Source of the DNA: Acidobacteria bacterium OLB17
GTDB taxonomy: Bacteria; Acidobacteriota; Blastocatellia; Pyrinomonadales; Pyrinomonadaceae
Length of the DNA stretch: 64,000 nucleotides
Direction of reading: 5' to 3'
NCBI GenBank assembly: GCA_001567505.1
Contig: LLEU01000064.1
Location: 1 to 64,000 of the forward strand
Shown here: positions 41,690 through 50,950 of the stretch, piece by piece
How positions within the stretch are numbered: the first letter of the stretch is position 1
Layout: each line of letters opens with the position of its first letter
Program-made: the position numbers and the translations under genes
Notes under the pieces: model-generated
Databases searched by the model: none
The model's input: only the letters and a program-made list of their open reading frames with translations
Told to the model about the DNA's origin: nothing

Positions 41690-42772
41690 TCATAGCGCAA
41701 TAGCGGTATTCCATTTCGTCGCCCACTCGGGATCCCTCGCACCAAGCCAGCAGTCAACGGTCGGATGGAATGCGCGCGTCATCGCGAGCAAGTAATCGAG
41801 CTGCAGGCCGAGAAGTTCGCGAGCGTCACCGGTCTTCACGAAGTAGCAGAAGAAGCGGGAGAGCGAGCGGTGATCGAGGGCTTCGACGGAATCCCTCACG
41901 AACGCTCCCGCGACATCTATGGATTCCCGGATGCTCGGATGATCTTCCATTCCGGCGATTCCGCGAACCGCGTCGAGGAGCTTTATCGCGAGAGCGAGTT
42001 GCGAGGATGACGCTTTTGGATTGCGAGCCCGTACTATCTCCATTTCCTTTTCGAGAGTCGGGTTGGCAAACCGGCTATAGATATGCCGCGATATGAACGG
42101 ACCGCTCAGCTTATGGCGAAGGTCGTTGGAGGTCGTTACGACTATCGGACGGAACTCCCAATCCGCAACGCCGATGCAGCCGCCTTCGTATCGCGGGATG
42201 TAGATCAGCCCTCGTTCAAGCGGCATCAGGAGCGAGTCCTCGATACTTGCTCCAAACTTGTCGCTTTCATCAAGCAACAGCACCGGCGGGGCCATCGTTG
42301 TGTTTGACCTGTCTACCTTTGCGGCAAGGTCGTACGCCAGACCGACCTCGCCGAGGATCAGGAACTGCCTTTGCCATTTCGCATTTCGAGCCTTTTCGAG
42401 AAAGGTCAATTGTTCGTTCTCGGGAAGACCCTTCGCGATCGCAAGATTCTCCCGCATCCACACCTCCTGCTCTTCGCGGTCCCAGTCGTAAAGGATCTCT
42501 TCCTGTTTCAGACCGTCGCGACCAGCTACGACGCACATCGTGAGGTTGCACGCCGAGGCGAGGGCTTCAGGGAAGGCCGTCTTGCCGCTCCCGCGTGTAC
42601 CCGATATCAGCCAGGGTCGGCCCGACTTGAGACTCTCGCAAAAATCCCCGAAAACTTCTTCACCGGGAACATAACCGGTGCCACAGAGTAATCTGTATAG
42701 ATCGCGCTCGCCTCCAGTCCTTAAAAGGCCGCGCGGGTCGATCTGCGTCCGGTTGGGATCGTGAGGGATCAT
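41690..42772 (-). CDS. MoxR-like AAA+ ATPase in the T4SS operon
   Basis: This 360-residue protein starts at ATG 42772, overlapping the VirB10 stop by 4 bases. Walker A is GTRGSGKT at 58-65, Walker B LLLDESDKF, sensor region FRPIVVTTSNDLRHKLSGPF and an arginine-containing ISRHIYSRF. This is the single-AAA+ MoxR/ATPase layout, not the VirB11/GspE fold. In the VirB1-B10 operon the VirB11 place is filled by this protein. It may remodel T4SS components or energise pilus work in its stead. The region upstream of 42772 in the same frame is not real coding sequence. Confidence 0.75.
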   Translation of the reverse strand: MIPHDPNRTQIDPRGLLRTGGERDLYRLLCGTGYVPGEEVFGDFCESLKSGRPWLISGTRGSGKTAFPEALASACNLTMCVVAGRDGLKQEEILYDWDREEQEVWMRENLAIAKGLPENEQLTFLEKARNAKWQRQFLILGEVGLAYDLAAKVDRSNTTMAPPVLLLDESDKFGASIEDSLLMPLERGLIYIPRYEGGCIGVADWEFRPIVVTTSNDLRHKLSGPFISRHIYSRFANPTLEKEMEIVRARNPKASSSQLALAIKLLDAVRGIAGMEDHPSIRESIDVAGAFVRDSVEALDHRSLSRFFCYFVKTGDARELLGLQLDYLLAMTRAFHPTVDCWLGARDPEWATKWNTAIAL

Positions 42773-44139
42773 TGCTTTGCGGCCTCCCGCGTCAACTTGC
42801 TTGCGAGTGAGGTAGCGTTGCCCGGTAACCCAGTAACAAGAACATACCCGTTCGAGCCGGCCGCGACCTCGAGGAAGGTGCTCTCTCGCTCGTTCGTTAG
42901 CAGCGCACCGGACAGATCCTCGGACATTGACTCGGAGCCGCGACGCATAGGCTCCGACAAAACGACTGTACCGCCTGATCGAAGAGCTCCTACCGAACCC
43001 AGAACGGATGAGGCCGTTTCCTTCATGCCGCGAAAAAAGCGAGCCCACCGCGAGTTCAGATTTCGTCTTTTCCCTTCGATCCCCGATGAGCCGTCTGTCC
43101 CGAGAAGCTCTCCGCTGAACCTGAGAAGTTCCCCGGAAACCGGATCGATGAGGCCCACAATGTTGACGAAAGCCCGGACGGACTCACCGCTGCGGACGTT
43201 TCCGACGATCATCGTTCCGGCCGGATACGCGTATCCCTTTCCTTCGATAGCTCTTGTCAGTTCCATTCGTACGAAGCCGCCGGAATTGCGAAGCGTATAA
43301 ATCGTGCCAACAAGACGGACGGGCAGCATCGTTCCGAAAGGTATTTCAGCGAGCGATGTGATGTTCGGCGATACTGGCTTTGGAGTGTCGGGTTCCGTGG
43401 CCTTGATTCTCTCGTCCTTTGCGGGAGCGTCTTTAGATATTCCGAAGAACAGGGATCGCCCCCGGGCTTCGATCGAGTCGGTATCTTTCGACACCGGTAT
43501 ACTTCGAGTCCCATTTTCAGGGGTAACGGATTTCGTGGGGCCGGACGGATTCGGTTTTTCTCCCGAAATCGGACTCTCCCCGCCTAGCGGCAAGGAATAC
43601 GATTCTGTCGCGCCGATCGACGCCCTTGTCTTGCGGTCGGCGAAAGTCTCTGGAGGGACACCGTCAACATCGACCGTGCCGTTGAGGACCTCGGTCCTAT
43701 TAATATCTACCGGTACGCTCGAAACAGCCGGTTGCGCATCACTGACGGGAGCCGATGACGGAGTAGCGACCATACTTAGCGCCATCTTCAGCTTTTCGTC
43801 TTCAGTTGCAGGCCCGGTGGTCGGGGCGTCCTTTTGATTGCTGGTCCGATTTACTGCCTGAGTCTGCGGTTTCGAAAACCAACCCATTCCAAAGAACCAG
43901 GCGATAGCCCCAACGAGAATGCAAACAAAGACCGCGAATGCGGCAAAGGTCCTGAGTACTTGCCAGCTGCGTTTGTGCGGTTTGGCAGTCGGTTCGTCGG
44001 CGTCATCGATCTCTTCGTCGGATGCGGCTTCAGTCTCGTCCGAGGAATTTTCAAGCAGCAGTTTTTCCCTAGCATCATCCTCCTCGAAACCTGGCAATGC
44101 CGTCGGCACGTCGGCCGAGTCAACTGTGATCTTTTCCAT
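42769..44139 (-). CDS. virB10: VirB10/TrbI-like T4SS core protein
   Basis: This 456-residue protein spans the envelope and gates the channel. Acidic cytoplasmic N-terminus, one membrane helix (AAFAVFVCILVGAIAWFFGM), a long Pro/Ser/Thr-rich periplasmic linker, then the conserved beta-barrel domain: IPFGTMLPVRLVGTIYTLRN, GKGYAYPAGTMIVGNVRSGE, VNIVGLIDPVSGELLRFSGE. The usual antenna and final helix are present. It overlaps the MoxR-like gene. Full length, intact. Confidence 0.8.
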   Translation of the reverse strand: MEKITVDSADVPTALPGFEEDDAREKLLLENSSDETEAASDEEIDDADEPTAKPHKRSWQVLRTFAAFAVFVCILVGAIAWFFGMGWFSKPQTQAVNRTSNQKDAPTTGPATEDEKLKMALSMVATPSSAPVSDAQPAVSSVPVDINRTEVLNGTVDVDGVPPETFADRKTRASIGATESYSLPLGGESPISGEKPNPSGPTKSVTPENGTRSIPVSKDTDSIEARGRSLFFGISKDAPAKDERIKATEPDTPKPVSPNITSLAEIPFGTMLPVRLVGTIYTLRNSGGFVRMELTRAIEGKGYAYPAGTMIVGNVRSGESVRAFVNIVGLIDPVSGELLRFSGELLGTDGSSGIEGKRRNLNSRWARFFRGMKETASSVLGSVGALRSGGTVVLSEPMRRGSESMSEDLSGALLTNERESTFLEVAAGSNGYVLVTGLPGNATSLASKLTREAAKQ

Positions 44140-44147
44140 TGATGTTC

Positions 44148-44927
44148 CTACTCCTTTGCTTTTGGATCGCCGAGGCTTGAGGCGAGCGGCGCATCCGCGG
44201 CTTCGCGATGTGCGACGAGAACGCGAACGCTCTGATTCGTACCCAGGATCGGTGGCGTGTAGACGAGAGCGTAGTAAGCGGTCGAACCCGGCTGCACAAG
44301 TCCTTCAAGTGTTGTCGACTCCGTGTACTGGGCCTCGACCCGTGTCGTCTGAATGCTGTTGCCGTTCGCGTCAGTGGTTTGGACCTGAAGTTCAGGCATA
44401 CCCGGAACAAGTCTGAGATTGGACGTGGTGATGTTTCGTACGGCAATGACTACCAGCCGCGTTTCTGGATCAAGTTCCGTGACGCGCGAGACGGCGAGTT
44501 CCAGACCATTCTGTGGTTTTGAAGAAAGGCCGAAATGCTTCTTTGGCTCTCGAATAGTCTCGGCGAGTTTCTTGTTGGCTAGAACGGATATTTCGCCGAC
44601 TGTTTTTCTCTTGTCCGAGCCTTTGACACGGACGGCTTTTGTATTTCCGACATCTGCGAATGTGGAACTTATCGGATGCTCTCTTTCGGGTTGCGTTCCA
44701 ATTGAGACCGGCTCCACGGGAGGAGCAAGTCCGACAAGTTTTGAGACCGCCCGTGACATCATGGGTGCGGACGGAACGTTCTCGCCACCAAGGTCATACG
44801 CAAGGCCGGCCGTACGCCTCGCGGAGATGACGGCATCGCGATCGTAGGTGATAACGCATCGGTGCGCGTTCTTTCTCAGGTCAGCAACCGGAACAAGCTC
44901 CAGGATCAGAACGAGCCCGGACCTCAT
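44148..44927 (-). CDS. C-terminal part of a split VirB9/TrbG-like protein
   Basis: This 259-residue frame opens MRSGLVLILELVPVADLRKN, then AHRCVITYDRDAVISARRTA, a pattern that in TrbG/VirB9-like proteins continues a single chain. The later part (LAVSRVTELDPETRLVVIAV, then STAYYALVYTPPILGTNQSV) is a beta-sandwich like the C-terminal VirB9 domain. Its ATG overlaps the stop of 44924-45427. Adding one base to that upstream frame would fuse the two into a protein of about 425 residues (SSISLQMRSGLV). So it is either the second half of a frameshifted gene or a natural coupled split. Outer-membrane core complex role. Confidence 0.65.
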   Translation of the reverse strand: MRSGLVLILELVPVADLRKNAHRCVITYDRDAVISARRTAGLAYDLGGENVPSAPMMSRAVSKLVGLAPPVEPVSIGTQPEREHPISSTFADVGNTKAVRVKGSDKRKTVGEISVLANKKLAETIREPKKHFGLSSKPQNGLELAVSRVTELDPETRLVVIAVRNITTSNLRLVPGMPELQVQTTDANGNSIQTTRVEAQYTESTTLEGLVQPGSTAYYALVYTPPILGTNQSVRVLVAHREAADAPLASSLGDPKAKE

Positions 44928-45427
44928 TTGGAGACTGATCGAGCTGGCGGAACTGCGTCCCGCGACGGCACAAATGACTCCCCCGGGTAGATGGTTATCG
45001 ACCGGTCGGTCTCTTTCGTCGGCGATTGAAAGACGGAGGCAAGTTTCGGGTTCCCCTCGTGGATGTAATAGATGCCGTCGGAGGCCGGGAACTCGACTAT
45101 CGACACCGCGTTCTGTGCCAGGCCGAGCCGTATCACCGTAGGCTGCTTCGGGTTGACCGTCACCCTGGCCTCGCCCGAGAGGTAATCGGGTTCGGCCAGA
45201 TTGACGACAGAGACCGGTGTCGCGGGCCGAGACAGGAGTGGTTTCGGAGGGGCTTCGGCGACCGGCCGGGAAACGTGCTTCTGCGGACGCTTCTTGACCG
45301 CTTTCGATTTGCCGGATCTCGGCTGTGTCTGAGCTTTGATTTCGGTCCAGCCGAAGAAGATGATCGACGGAAGCAAGACGGAAAGAGCAATTTTGGATAA
45401 CTGAATGTTCATAAGATTTATAAGCAT
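44924..45427 (-). CDS. N-terminal part of a split VirB9/TrbG-like protein
   Basis: This 167-residue frame has a signal peptide (ALSVLLPSIIFFGWTEIKAQ), a basic Pro/Lys-rich linker and the first VirB9-like beta domain (EARVTVNPKQPTVIRLGLAQ, then NAVSIVEFPASDGIYYIHEG, then ITIYPGESF). It ends at ATGA, where the second half begins. See 44148-44927. If the split is real, the two halves could assemble as a heterodimer in the outer-membrane ring. Confidence 0.65.
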   Translation of the reverse strand: MLINLMNIQLSKIALSVLLPSIIFFGWTEIKAQTQPRSGKSKAVKKRPQKHVSRPVAEAPPKPLLSRPATPVSVVNLAEPDYLSGEARVTVNPKQPTVIRLGLAQNAVSIVEFPASDGIYYIHEGNPKLASVFQSPTKETDRSITIYPGESFVPSRDAVPPARSVSK

Positions 45428-45446
45428 GAATTCTCTTGTGGATTGA

Positions 45447-46238
45447 CTACCGTTCCTGAGCGGTGCTCACTGTAGGTTCCGCTCCGGTCTCCTGTTCGGC
45501 ATCGTCCGCGATGAGCGTCACGGGCGATACCGATTTGCCGTTCACAGGCTCGACCCGGAATCTCAGGATCGTGAATCCGGTTCGTAGGTTGTTATCGTTC
45601 CTTACAGGCGATGACGGGCTATCCTTGAGCAGGAACTTGGCCTTAAGCTGCACGGATTCCTCGACATCCTGGCCGGCGGCTTTACGACGGATCTTTCGAA
45701 CCCCGATGGCGCGAAGCACATACGGATCGTTCTCATCGACGGTGAGGTCCTGAAGTTCCCAAGACGAGTTGACGCTCTCAGCCTTCTCTGCTGCGAGAAC
45801 GCCATTCTGTTTCAGGCGAGTAGCCATCGCGATCGAGAGATCCGGATCGAGCATACGCAGAAGCTTGTTCACTTGGCTTTCCCGTGTCGATTGCTCAACC
45901 TCATAAAGAGCGGTAAGGAATTCCTTGACCAGATACTTCTTGTCCGTGGCCGTAGGAGTGTCGGGCGAGATGCTGACTGTTTCGGTCAAGCCGTAATCGC
46001 GATTGTTTAGTTCCACGACCCGTCCCGAGGATCTATCGACCACAATGCGGTCTGCCTTTCTCAAAGACAGAAATACATTGATCCCGACGCTGAGTGCCAG
46101 AACTATCAGGAGTACCCAGACCGCCTTGAATAGCGACGATATCGTAACTAAGTCTTCCGGATCGCGGCTCAGGTAAAGCGGCGCGTCCGGAGCCGAGAGA
46201 GCTTCGGGCATTATGGAATCTGGAGTTTTCTCTTTCAT
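45447..46238 (-). CDS. virB8: VirB8-like inner-membrane T4SS protein
   Basis: This 263-residue protein starts at ATG 46238. A single membrane helix (AVWVLLIVLALSVGINVFLS) follows a 40-residue cytoplasmic N-terminus. The periplasmic part has the VirB8/NTF2-like features: long first helix (KKYLVKEFLTALYEVEQSTR), conserved LDPDLSIAMATRLKQ and a final beta-sheet (SVQLKAKFLLKDSPSSPVRN, then TGFTILRFRVEPVNGK). It bridges the inner-membrane and outer-membrane core complexes. It follows VirB1 by about 155 bases. Confidence 0.8.
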   Translation of the reverse strand: MKEKTPDSIMPEALSAPDAPLYLSRDPEDLVTISSLFKAVWVLLIVLALSVGINVFLSLRKADRIVVDRSSGRVVELNNRDYGLTETVSISPDTPTATDKKYLVKEFLTALYEVEQSTRESQVNKLLRMLDPDLSIAMATRLKQNGVLAAEKAESVNSSWELQDLTVDENDPYVLRAIGVRKIRRKAAGQDVEESVQLKAKFLLKDSPSSPVRNDNNLRTGFTILRFRVEPVNGKSVSPVTLIADDAEQETGAEPTVSTAQER

Positions 46239-46393
46239 CGTTTCATGTGCGGGCTTGCCCGCTGTCGTGACGTATTCGCAAAACGGATGCCACAAGCTAG
46301 AAGGGTTTTTTCCCAGAGTTCTGAAGATGTCTTTTCGTCGTTTGGAGCAAAACCGAACCGGTGGTGCGGTCGGACGTCGCAGGAATAAACCAC

Positions 46394-47254
46394 TCACCGG
46401 TCTCGCGGCAGAACACCGGCGAAAGTCGATCTTGCGATCTGAGCTTGAAGGCCGCGAACTTGAGGGGAAATGATCACGGGTCCGTTGTTATCTATTAGCT
46501 CCAATTTGCCCTGACCCTTCACAAGGGACCGCGTTCCGGTACGCGGATCGTAAAGCACAGTCATCGCTGAGATTTCGGAAAGCCCCTTCTCTTCGGGACG
46601 TTCCTTCCGTGAAACGGAAGTCTGCGTAGATGCATCGAGGGTTGGACTATTCCTGAACCCCGGAAACCTGCCCTGAGTCTCTAACCAGCGATATATCCTC
46701 CTCCCGTTCGCGACGTAATCGACTGTCTCTTTGTAAGGCGGAATACCGCCTATTGTTCGGCGTCCGGAAGGGTTTATCAGCTTGCCCTGAGCGCGGATCG
46801 TCCTGCCCTCCAGATACGCCAGAACAGTACCTTCGCCCGCGTTATAGGCAGCAAGAACTGACTCCCGCCGCCAATCGAAAAGCCGACCGAGATGCTTCAC
46901 GTACCGAGCGGCCGCACGGATCGATGCGTTCGGCTCATACGGATCGGCGAGACCGAAGCGAGCGGCGGTTGCGGGAATGAACTGCATCAATCCCTGAGCG
47001 TTCTTCGGACTCGTCAACCACGGCCGGAACCGCGTCTCGTTATACGCAATCGTCCAGAGGATAAGCGGATCGACGCCTTCCTTTTGCGCGGCGTCGGCGA
47101 TCGTCCTCTCGAAAAGCGCGGCTCGTGACAGAACATCCATCCTTGAAAGAACGGTTCTTGTGAAAGCCGGATGAGTCTGCGATGTAAGCGACAGAGGGAA
47201 AGAAGTGAGACCGACAAGCAATAAGGCAGCAGCAATGTAGATTCGTTTTCGCAT
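46394..47254 (-). CDS. virB1: VirB1-like lytic transglycosylase
   Basis: This 286-residue protein starts at ATG 47254. Signal peptide IYIAAALLLVGLTSFPLSLT. SLT domain: catalytic Glu in LWTIAYNETRFRPWLTSPKN, then AQGLMQFIPATAARFGLADP, the YVKHLG helix, and AAYNAGEGTV. It cuts peptidoglycan so that the T4SS can pass. It heads the leftward T4SS operon; the divergent VirB2 gene starts 133 bases away. About 60 unconserved residues follow the domain. Confidence 0.85.
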   Translation of the reverse strand: MRKRIYIAAALLLVGLTSFPLSLTSQTHPAFTRTVLSRMDVLSRAALFERTIADAAQKEGVDPLILWTIAYNETRFRPWLTSPKNAQGLMQFIPATAARFGLADPYEPNASIRAAARYVKHLGRLFDWRRESVLAAYNAGEGTVLAYLEGRTIRAQGKLINPSGRRTIGGIPPYKETVDYVANGRRIYRWLETQGRFPGFRNSPTLDASTQTSVSRKERPEEKGLSEISAMTVLYDPRTGTRSLVKGQGKLELIDNNGPVIISPQVRGLQAQIARSTFAGVLPRDR

Positions 47255-47387
47255 GACGCGGGCGGTTCGCAACAGACGTGCCAAGCCCTGAGTCGCCGAA
47301 CGGCACAAGCTTTGCACAGCGAGCCAAGCCGTGACGCCTCTGAAGCCCTATTGAAGCGTCAAGAAACTTTTCTTGCGAGGACGACCA
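47255..47387. promoter_or_regulatory. Divergent T4SS control region
   Basis: This 133-bp spacer separates the leftward VirB1-VirD4 operon from the rightward VirB2-VirB6 operon, so both must be transcribed from here. I could not fix a convincing -35/-10 pair on either side. The GCGAGGA before ATG 47388 serves as the ribosome-binding site of VirB2. Confidence 0.4.
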
Positions 47388-47729
47388 ATGAAGAAATTTA
47401 TACGAACGATAGGTTACGCCGCGGCGCAGCTGACCCCGGTTTTGGCCATTTTGCTTTTCACCAATGTACTGCTCGCTCAAGGGCCGATATTCACCGGCGA
47501 TGCCAGTAATCTCTCCAACATCATCCGCGAGTCGCTGAAGCTCATGGCCATCGTGCTGTTCTGTCTCGGTGCGGTGGGGGTCGCCTGGGCGATCTACAAC
47601 AAGATGACGGGGAAGGAGTGGGGGAACCAGGCCTTCGGCTCCTTGCTCTCTTTCGCGTTCGGGACGATCGTTGCGGTCTTCTGGCAGCTCGCGCAGGGGA
47701 GAGCCGTCAGCGTCGATACGAACTTCTAG
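47388..47729 (+). CDS. virB2: VirB2/TrbC-like pilin
   Basis: This 113-residue major pilin candidate has a signal peptide ending near LLAQG and two membrane helices (SLKLMAIVLFCLGAVGVAWA and SLLSFAFGTIVAVFWQLAQ) joined by a short YNKMTGKEWG loop. This is the VirB2/TrbC plan. It opens the rightward T4SS operon and precedes VirB3 by 9 bases. It would form the conjugative pilus. Confidence 0.8.
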   Translation: MKKFIRTIGYAAAQLTPVLAILLFTNVLLAQGPIFTGDASNLSNIIRESLKLMAIVLFCLGAVGVAWAIYNKMTGKEWGNQAFGSLLSFAFGTIVAVFWQLAQGRAVSVDTNF

Positions 47730-47738
47730 GAGGAGCGA

Positions 47739-48065
47739 ATGAGACGACGAGCGACAAGGCCGAACGTGTTTCGCGGCCTGAAAAGATTTGGGGTCTATTC
47801 GACCGATTGGAAATACATTCTCGGGCCGACCGGCGCGGCGTATCTGACGCCGTTCATCTTCGGCCTCTGGTTCGGTTATGTGCCGCTTGGTTTCCCGCTT
47901 GGCTTATTTACGTTCCTGATACTGCTCGGAACTTTCAATTACCTGCGCCTAAGCAAACCCGAATGCTGGCTATCGCAGAAATTCGACGCGATGGCCGACC
48001 GGTGGGCGCCGTTTCGGGCTCCCCTGGATTCAGAACTGGAGACCAAGGACTGGATTCAAGACTAG
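47739..48065 (+). CDS. virB3: VirB3-like protein
   Basis: This 108-residue inner-membrane protein has two hydrophobic helices (ILGPTGAAYLTPFIFGLWFG and LGFPLGLFTFLILLGTFNYL) after a basic N-terminus (MRRRATRPNVFRGLKR). It lies between VirB2 and VirB4, as VirB3 does in other systems, with a strong AGGAGGAG ribosome-binding site. The usual VirB3 LTRPAMxxG motif is only loosely kept (RRRATRPNVFRG), so the call rests on size, topology and position. Confidence 0.75.
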   Translation: MRRRATRPNVFRGLKRFGVYSTDWKYILGPTGAAYLTPFIFGLWFGYVPLGFPLGLFTFLILLGTFNYLRLSKPECWLSQKFDAMADRWAPFRAPLDSELETKDWIQD

Positions 48066-48080
48066 ATAAAACACAACAAA

Positions 48081-49097
48081 ATGGACACAGCAAATCTCTA
48101 TTTCGCACACCTTGCGATCGCACTCTTTGGCAGCTTTCTGTTCGCGGGTATGGGCATCCTGATCGGAAGGCTCGTGTTTCCGCATTTTCGTGTTCATCAA
48201 GCGGAGATGAATAGAATTGGACCGATAAGTCGTACTCCGGCATCCTCTGAGATCCAGGTGGAAGGCGGCCGGCTTTTCCCGACCGAGATCCTCGGACTCG
48301 AAGGGAACATTATTCGTTACCGCGACGGTAGCTTCGGCAAGGCTTACAACTTCGAGCCGGCGAACACCCTTTACAACGACGGCAGGCTGACCGAGCGGCG
48401 CATCGAGGACCTTAAAACGATACTAAAGTTCGAAAAACCGGCGAACACGATCATCCAGTTCCGTTTCGCGAACGCAGCGGACGATGGGCGAGTGCTTAAA
48501 CGTCACCTTCGCTCCCGAGATGAAGAGAACAGCGACCCGATCGCGTCGCTCCTTCAGGCGACGAATCTCTCTCTTCATGAGGAATCCATCCGCTTGGGGC
48601 AGGTGATGAGACAGTCCGCAACCGTTTGGGTACGCGTTCCGGTGCGGGAAAGCAGCGATAACAGCCTTTTAGGGAAAGCGTTCCCGTCAATCATCCGTGC
48701 AATTCACGAGAATGGCGTTCTTCGATTCCTGCGGCAGCCGATCATAAAGGCGAGGAACGCTGTCGGCGAGGCCATCGTATCGCGAGAACTTAGAGCGGAA
48801 TCCGATTGCCGGGCAAAGGCGTTGCGCGTCTTCCAGGCCTTCGAAGCGAATTTCCCGAAGTCGCTGAACCTTCTGGAGATGGCATCGGATGAGTTATTCG
48901 CAAACCTGTTCGCGAGCCATCGACGCGATCGCGCGGATGTTCCGATCCTCCCAACGAATGGGCGCGTCGATATAAGGAGATACCTCGCGAGTACCAGAGT
49001 CGAAGCTGGCGGTGATCCGTTCGTCCGGCACAACGGCACTCCGGCAAGCCTTGTGAGTCTCAAGAGTTTGCCGAACGGTTTCGTCACCGCGACGTGA
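48081..49097 (+). CDS. N-terminal part of a split VirB4-like ATPase
   Basis: This 338-residue frame has an N-terminal membrane helix (LAIALFGSFLFAGMGILIGR) and then the VirB4 N-terminal domain (LGLEGNIIRYRDGSFGKAYN, NTIIQFRFANAADD, RVPVRESSDNSLLGKAFPSI). It contains no Walker motifs; these are in the next frame, which overlaps it by 4 bases (GTGA). In typical VirB4 proteins these two halves are one chain of about 950 residues, so the gene is either frameshifted at about 49095 or naturally split with coupling. Confidence 0.75.
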   Translation: MDTANLYFAHLAIALFGSFLFAGMGILIGRLVFPHFRVHQAEMNRIGPISRTPASSEIQVEGGRLFPTEILGLEGNIIRYRDGSFGKAYNFEPANTLYNDGRLTERRIEDLKTILKFEKPANTIIQFRFANAADDGRVLKRHLRSRDEENSDPIASLLQATNLSLHEESIRLGQVMRQSATVWVRVPVRESSDNSLLGKAFPSIIRAIHENGVLRFLRQPIIKARNAVGEAIVSRELRAESDCRAKALRVFQAFEANFPKSLNLLEMASDELFANLFASHRRDRADVPILPTNGRVDIRRYLASTRVEAGGDPFVRHNGTPASLVSLKSLPNGFVTAT

Positions 49098-50950
49098 TGC
49101 GGTATCTCACCGCGACAAGAACTTTAGGTTTCCCGCACGAGATCGTCGTCGATCTGATAACGAACGAAAAGCAGGCAGCAAAGAAAGACCTTCAAAAACG
49201 GATCGACCGGATCGAAGGGAGCCGCAACACCTGGCTCGGCTTCAGGAACCTGAAGAAGGACGCCGTGGTGATAAAGGGCGATCTCGAAAACCTGCTCGAA
49301 CAGGTGGAAGCGGACAACGAGGAGATATGCCGCCTGCGGATGAACGTGATCGTTTTCGCCGAGAGATCGAAGGGTTCAAAAGAAGCACGCCGCCAACTGG
49401 AAGTGCTAGAAGACCGTTGCGATGCCGTTGTCTCCACGATCCGAAAGAATATCGGTGCCGATGCGATTCGCGAAGACGCTGTGCGTCAGCGCGTGCTTTA
49501 TCCGCGAATGCTTGCCGGCGAGCTGTCGCCGAGACGGACGGGCCAGGAACTTACCGAGACAGCGGATTCCCTAATCGCGTTCGTGCCGACCGAGACGAGT
49601 TGGCGCGGCAGTGAAAGGCCGCACAGCATCTTCACCACGCCGAACGGCCAGATGTTCGGTCTCGATCTTTACGATCGCTCGCTGATCAAATCGCCGACCG
49701 TCATCGTCACTGCTGCATCCGGCGAAGGAAAGTCGTTCCTCGCATCGATGCTGATAACCGATATACGAGCACATCGCGGGAACGTGAAAGTGCGCGTGAT
49801 GGACTACCGTCATTCGTTCAAGCCTATCTGCCGACTTTTCGGCGGAAGGCATATAGAGTTCACCGAGAAAGAACCACGACCCATCAATATCTGGAACTAT
49901 CCGGGGATCGAAAGCGGCACGCCGCCTACAAAACGGCAGCTCGCGATGGTTCTGACCGACATCCTGATCCTGAGCAAGACGCCTAAATCGGATGCCATCA
50001 CCAGCGCGATCGCGTCGACCGTGATAGATGAGGTATATAAGATGGCTCTCGCGCGAAACGGTTACGGCCGTCCGAAGTTCCAGCCTACGCTCGGTCACTT
50101 CCTCGACGTCCTGAAAAGCTACCACTGGAACGCCGGAGAAGAGAGGCAAGCCAACGAGCTTTACCTGAAGCTGAACATCCATCGAAAAGACCCGTGGCTC
50201 AACGCCCCCACGCACCCCGACTACGACGAGCCTTCGATGTTCGACGTTTTCGAGCTGTCGGGGATAAGCAGACTCGACGAGAAGATCCGCGAAAGCGTCG
50301 GCTTCAGGATAAGCGGCCAGATCATGCAGGAGATCGGTGAAGAAGACGAAAGGAGTCAGAAGACTCCGATCCTTTTCCTTTGCGACGAGATGCGCGAGAT
50401 CAACCGGCATTTTCCGGCGATACAGGAGCTTATCGCGGAAGCGACCGTCACGGGGCGCAAGGAAGGTCTCGTTACGGTCCTTTTCTCCCAAGCCTATGAG
50501 CATTTTACTGGTACGCCTGAGCAGCCGAATACCACCGGGATCGATCTCGTGAAAAACTCCGGCGTGAAAGTGATCGGGAAACAGATCGGCGGCTTCGAGC
50601 GTCTCGCCGACGATTGCGAACTGGCGCCGGTGACCGTCGCCGCGATCCGGGGGATCAGGAACCAGTACGGCCGATACACGCAATGGGTGTTCGTGATAGG
50701 GAGCGGTGCGGACAAGATCGTCCAGATGGCGGAGATCCGTCTGTCCCCCGCGATGCTGTGGGCGAACACCAACGACACGAACGAGGCGAACGCCCGGCGG
50801 CTTGTCGAGAACGTTCGTCCGGACCTTCCACCGGAGATCGTCGTCTCGTGGCTGGCCTCGAAGTACCCGAACGGATTGACCGCAGTTGGCCTGACGGAGA
50901 TCTCCCCCATCGACCTTAATGAGCTTGGCGGCCTGGAGGTGAATGCATGA
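49094..50950 (+). CDS. virB4: C-terminal ATPase part of a split VirB4
   Basis: This 618-residue frame starts MMRYLTATRTLGFPHEIVVD, which continues the VirB4 N-terminal domain. Walker A AASGEGKSF is at 207-215 and Walker B PILFLCDEMREINR at about 430. The sequence from SERPHSIFTTPNGQMFGLDL to the end is the conserved VirB4/TraC motor. It powers pilus assembly and substrate transfer. GTG 49094 overlaps the upstream stop, and the downstream VirB5 gene overlaps it by 4 bases (ATGA). The motor half looks intact. Confidence 0.85.
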   Translation: MMRYLTATRTLGFPHEIVVDLITNEKQAAKKDLQKRIDRIEGSRNTWLGFRNLKKDAVVIKGDLENLLEQVEADNEEICRLRMNVIVFAERSKGSKEARRQLEVLEDRCDAVVSTIRKNIGADAIREDAVRQRVLYPRMLAGELSPRRTGQELTETADSLIAFVPTETSWRGSERPHSIFTTPNGQMFGLDLYDRSLIKSPTVIVTAASGEGKSFLASMLITDIRAHRGNVKVRVMDYRHSFKPICRLFGGRHIEFTEKEPRPINIWNYPGIESGTPPTKRQLAMVLTDILILSKTPKSDAITSAIASTVIDEVYKMALARNGYGRPKFQPTLGHFLDVLKSYHWNAGEERQANELYLKLNIHRKDPWLNAPTHPDYDEPSMFDVFELSGISRLDEKIRESVGFRISGQIMQEIGEEDERSQKTPILFLCDEMREINRHFPAIQELIAEATVTGRKEGLVTVLFSQAYEHFTGTPEQPNTTGIDLVKNSGVKVIGKQIGGFERLADDCELAPVTVAAIRGIRNQYGRYTQWVFVIGSGADKIVQMAEIRLSPAMLWANTNDTNEANARRLVENVRPDLPPEIVVSWLASKYPNGLTAVGLTEISPIDLNELGGLEVNA

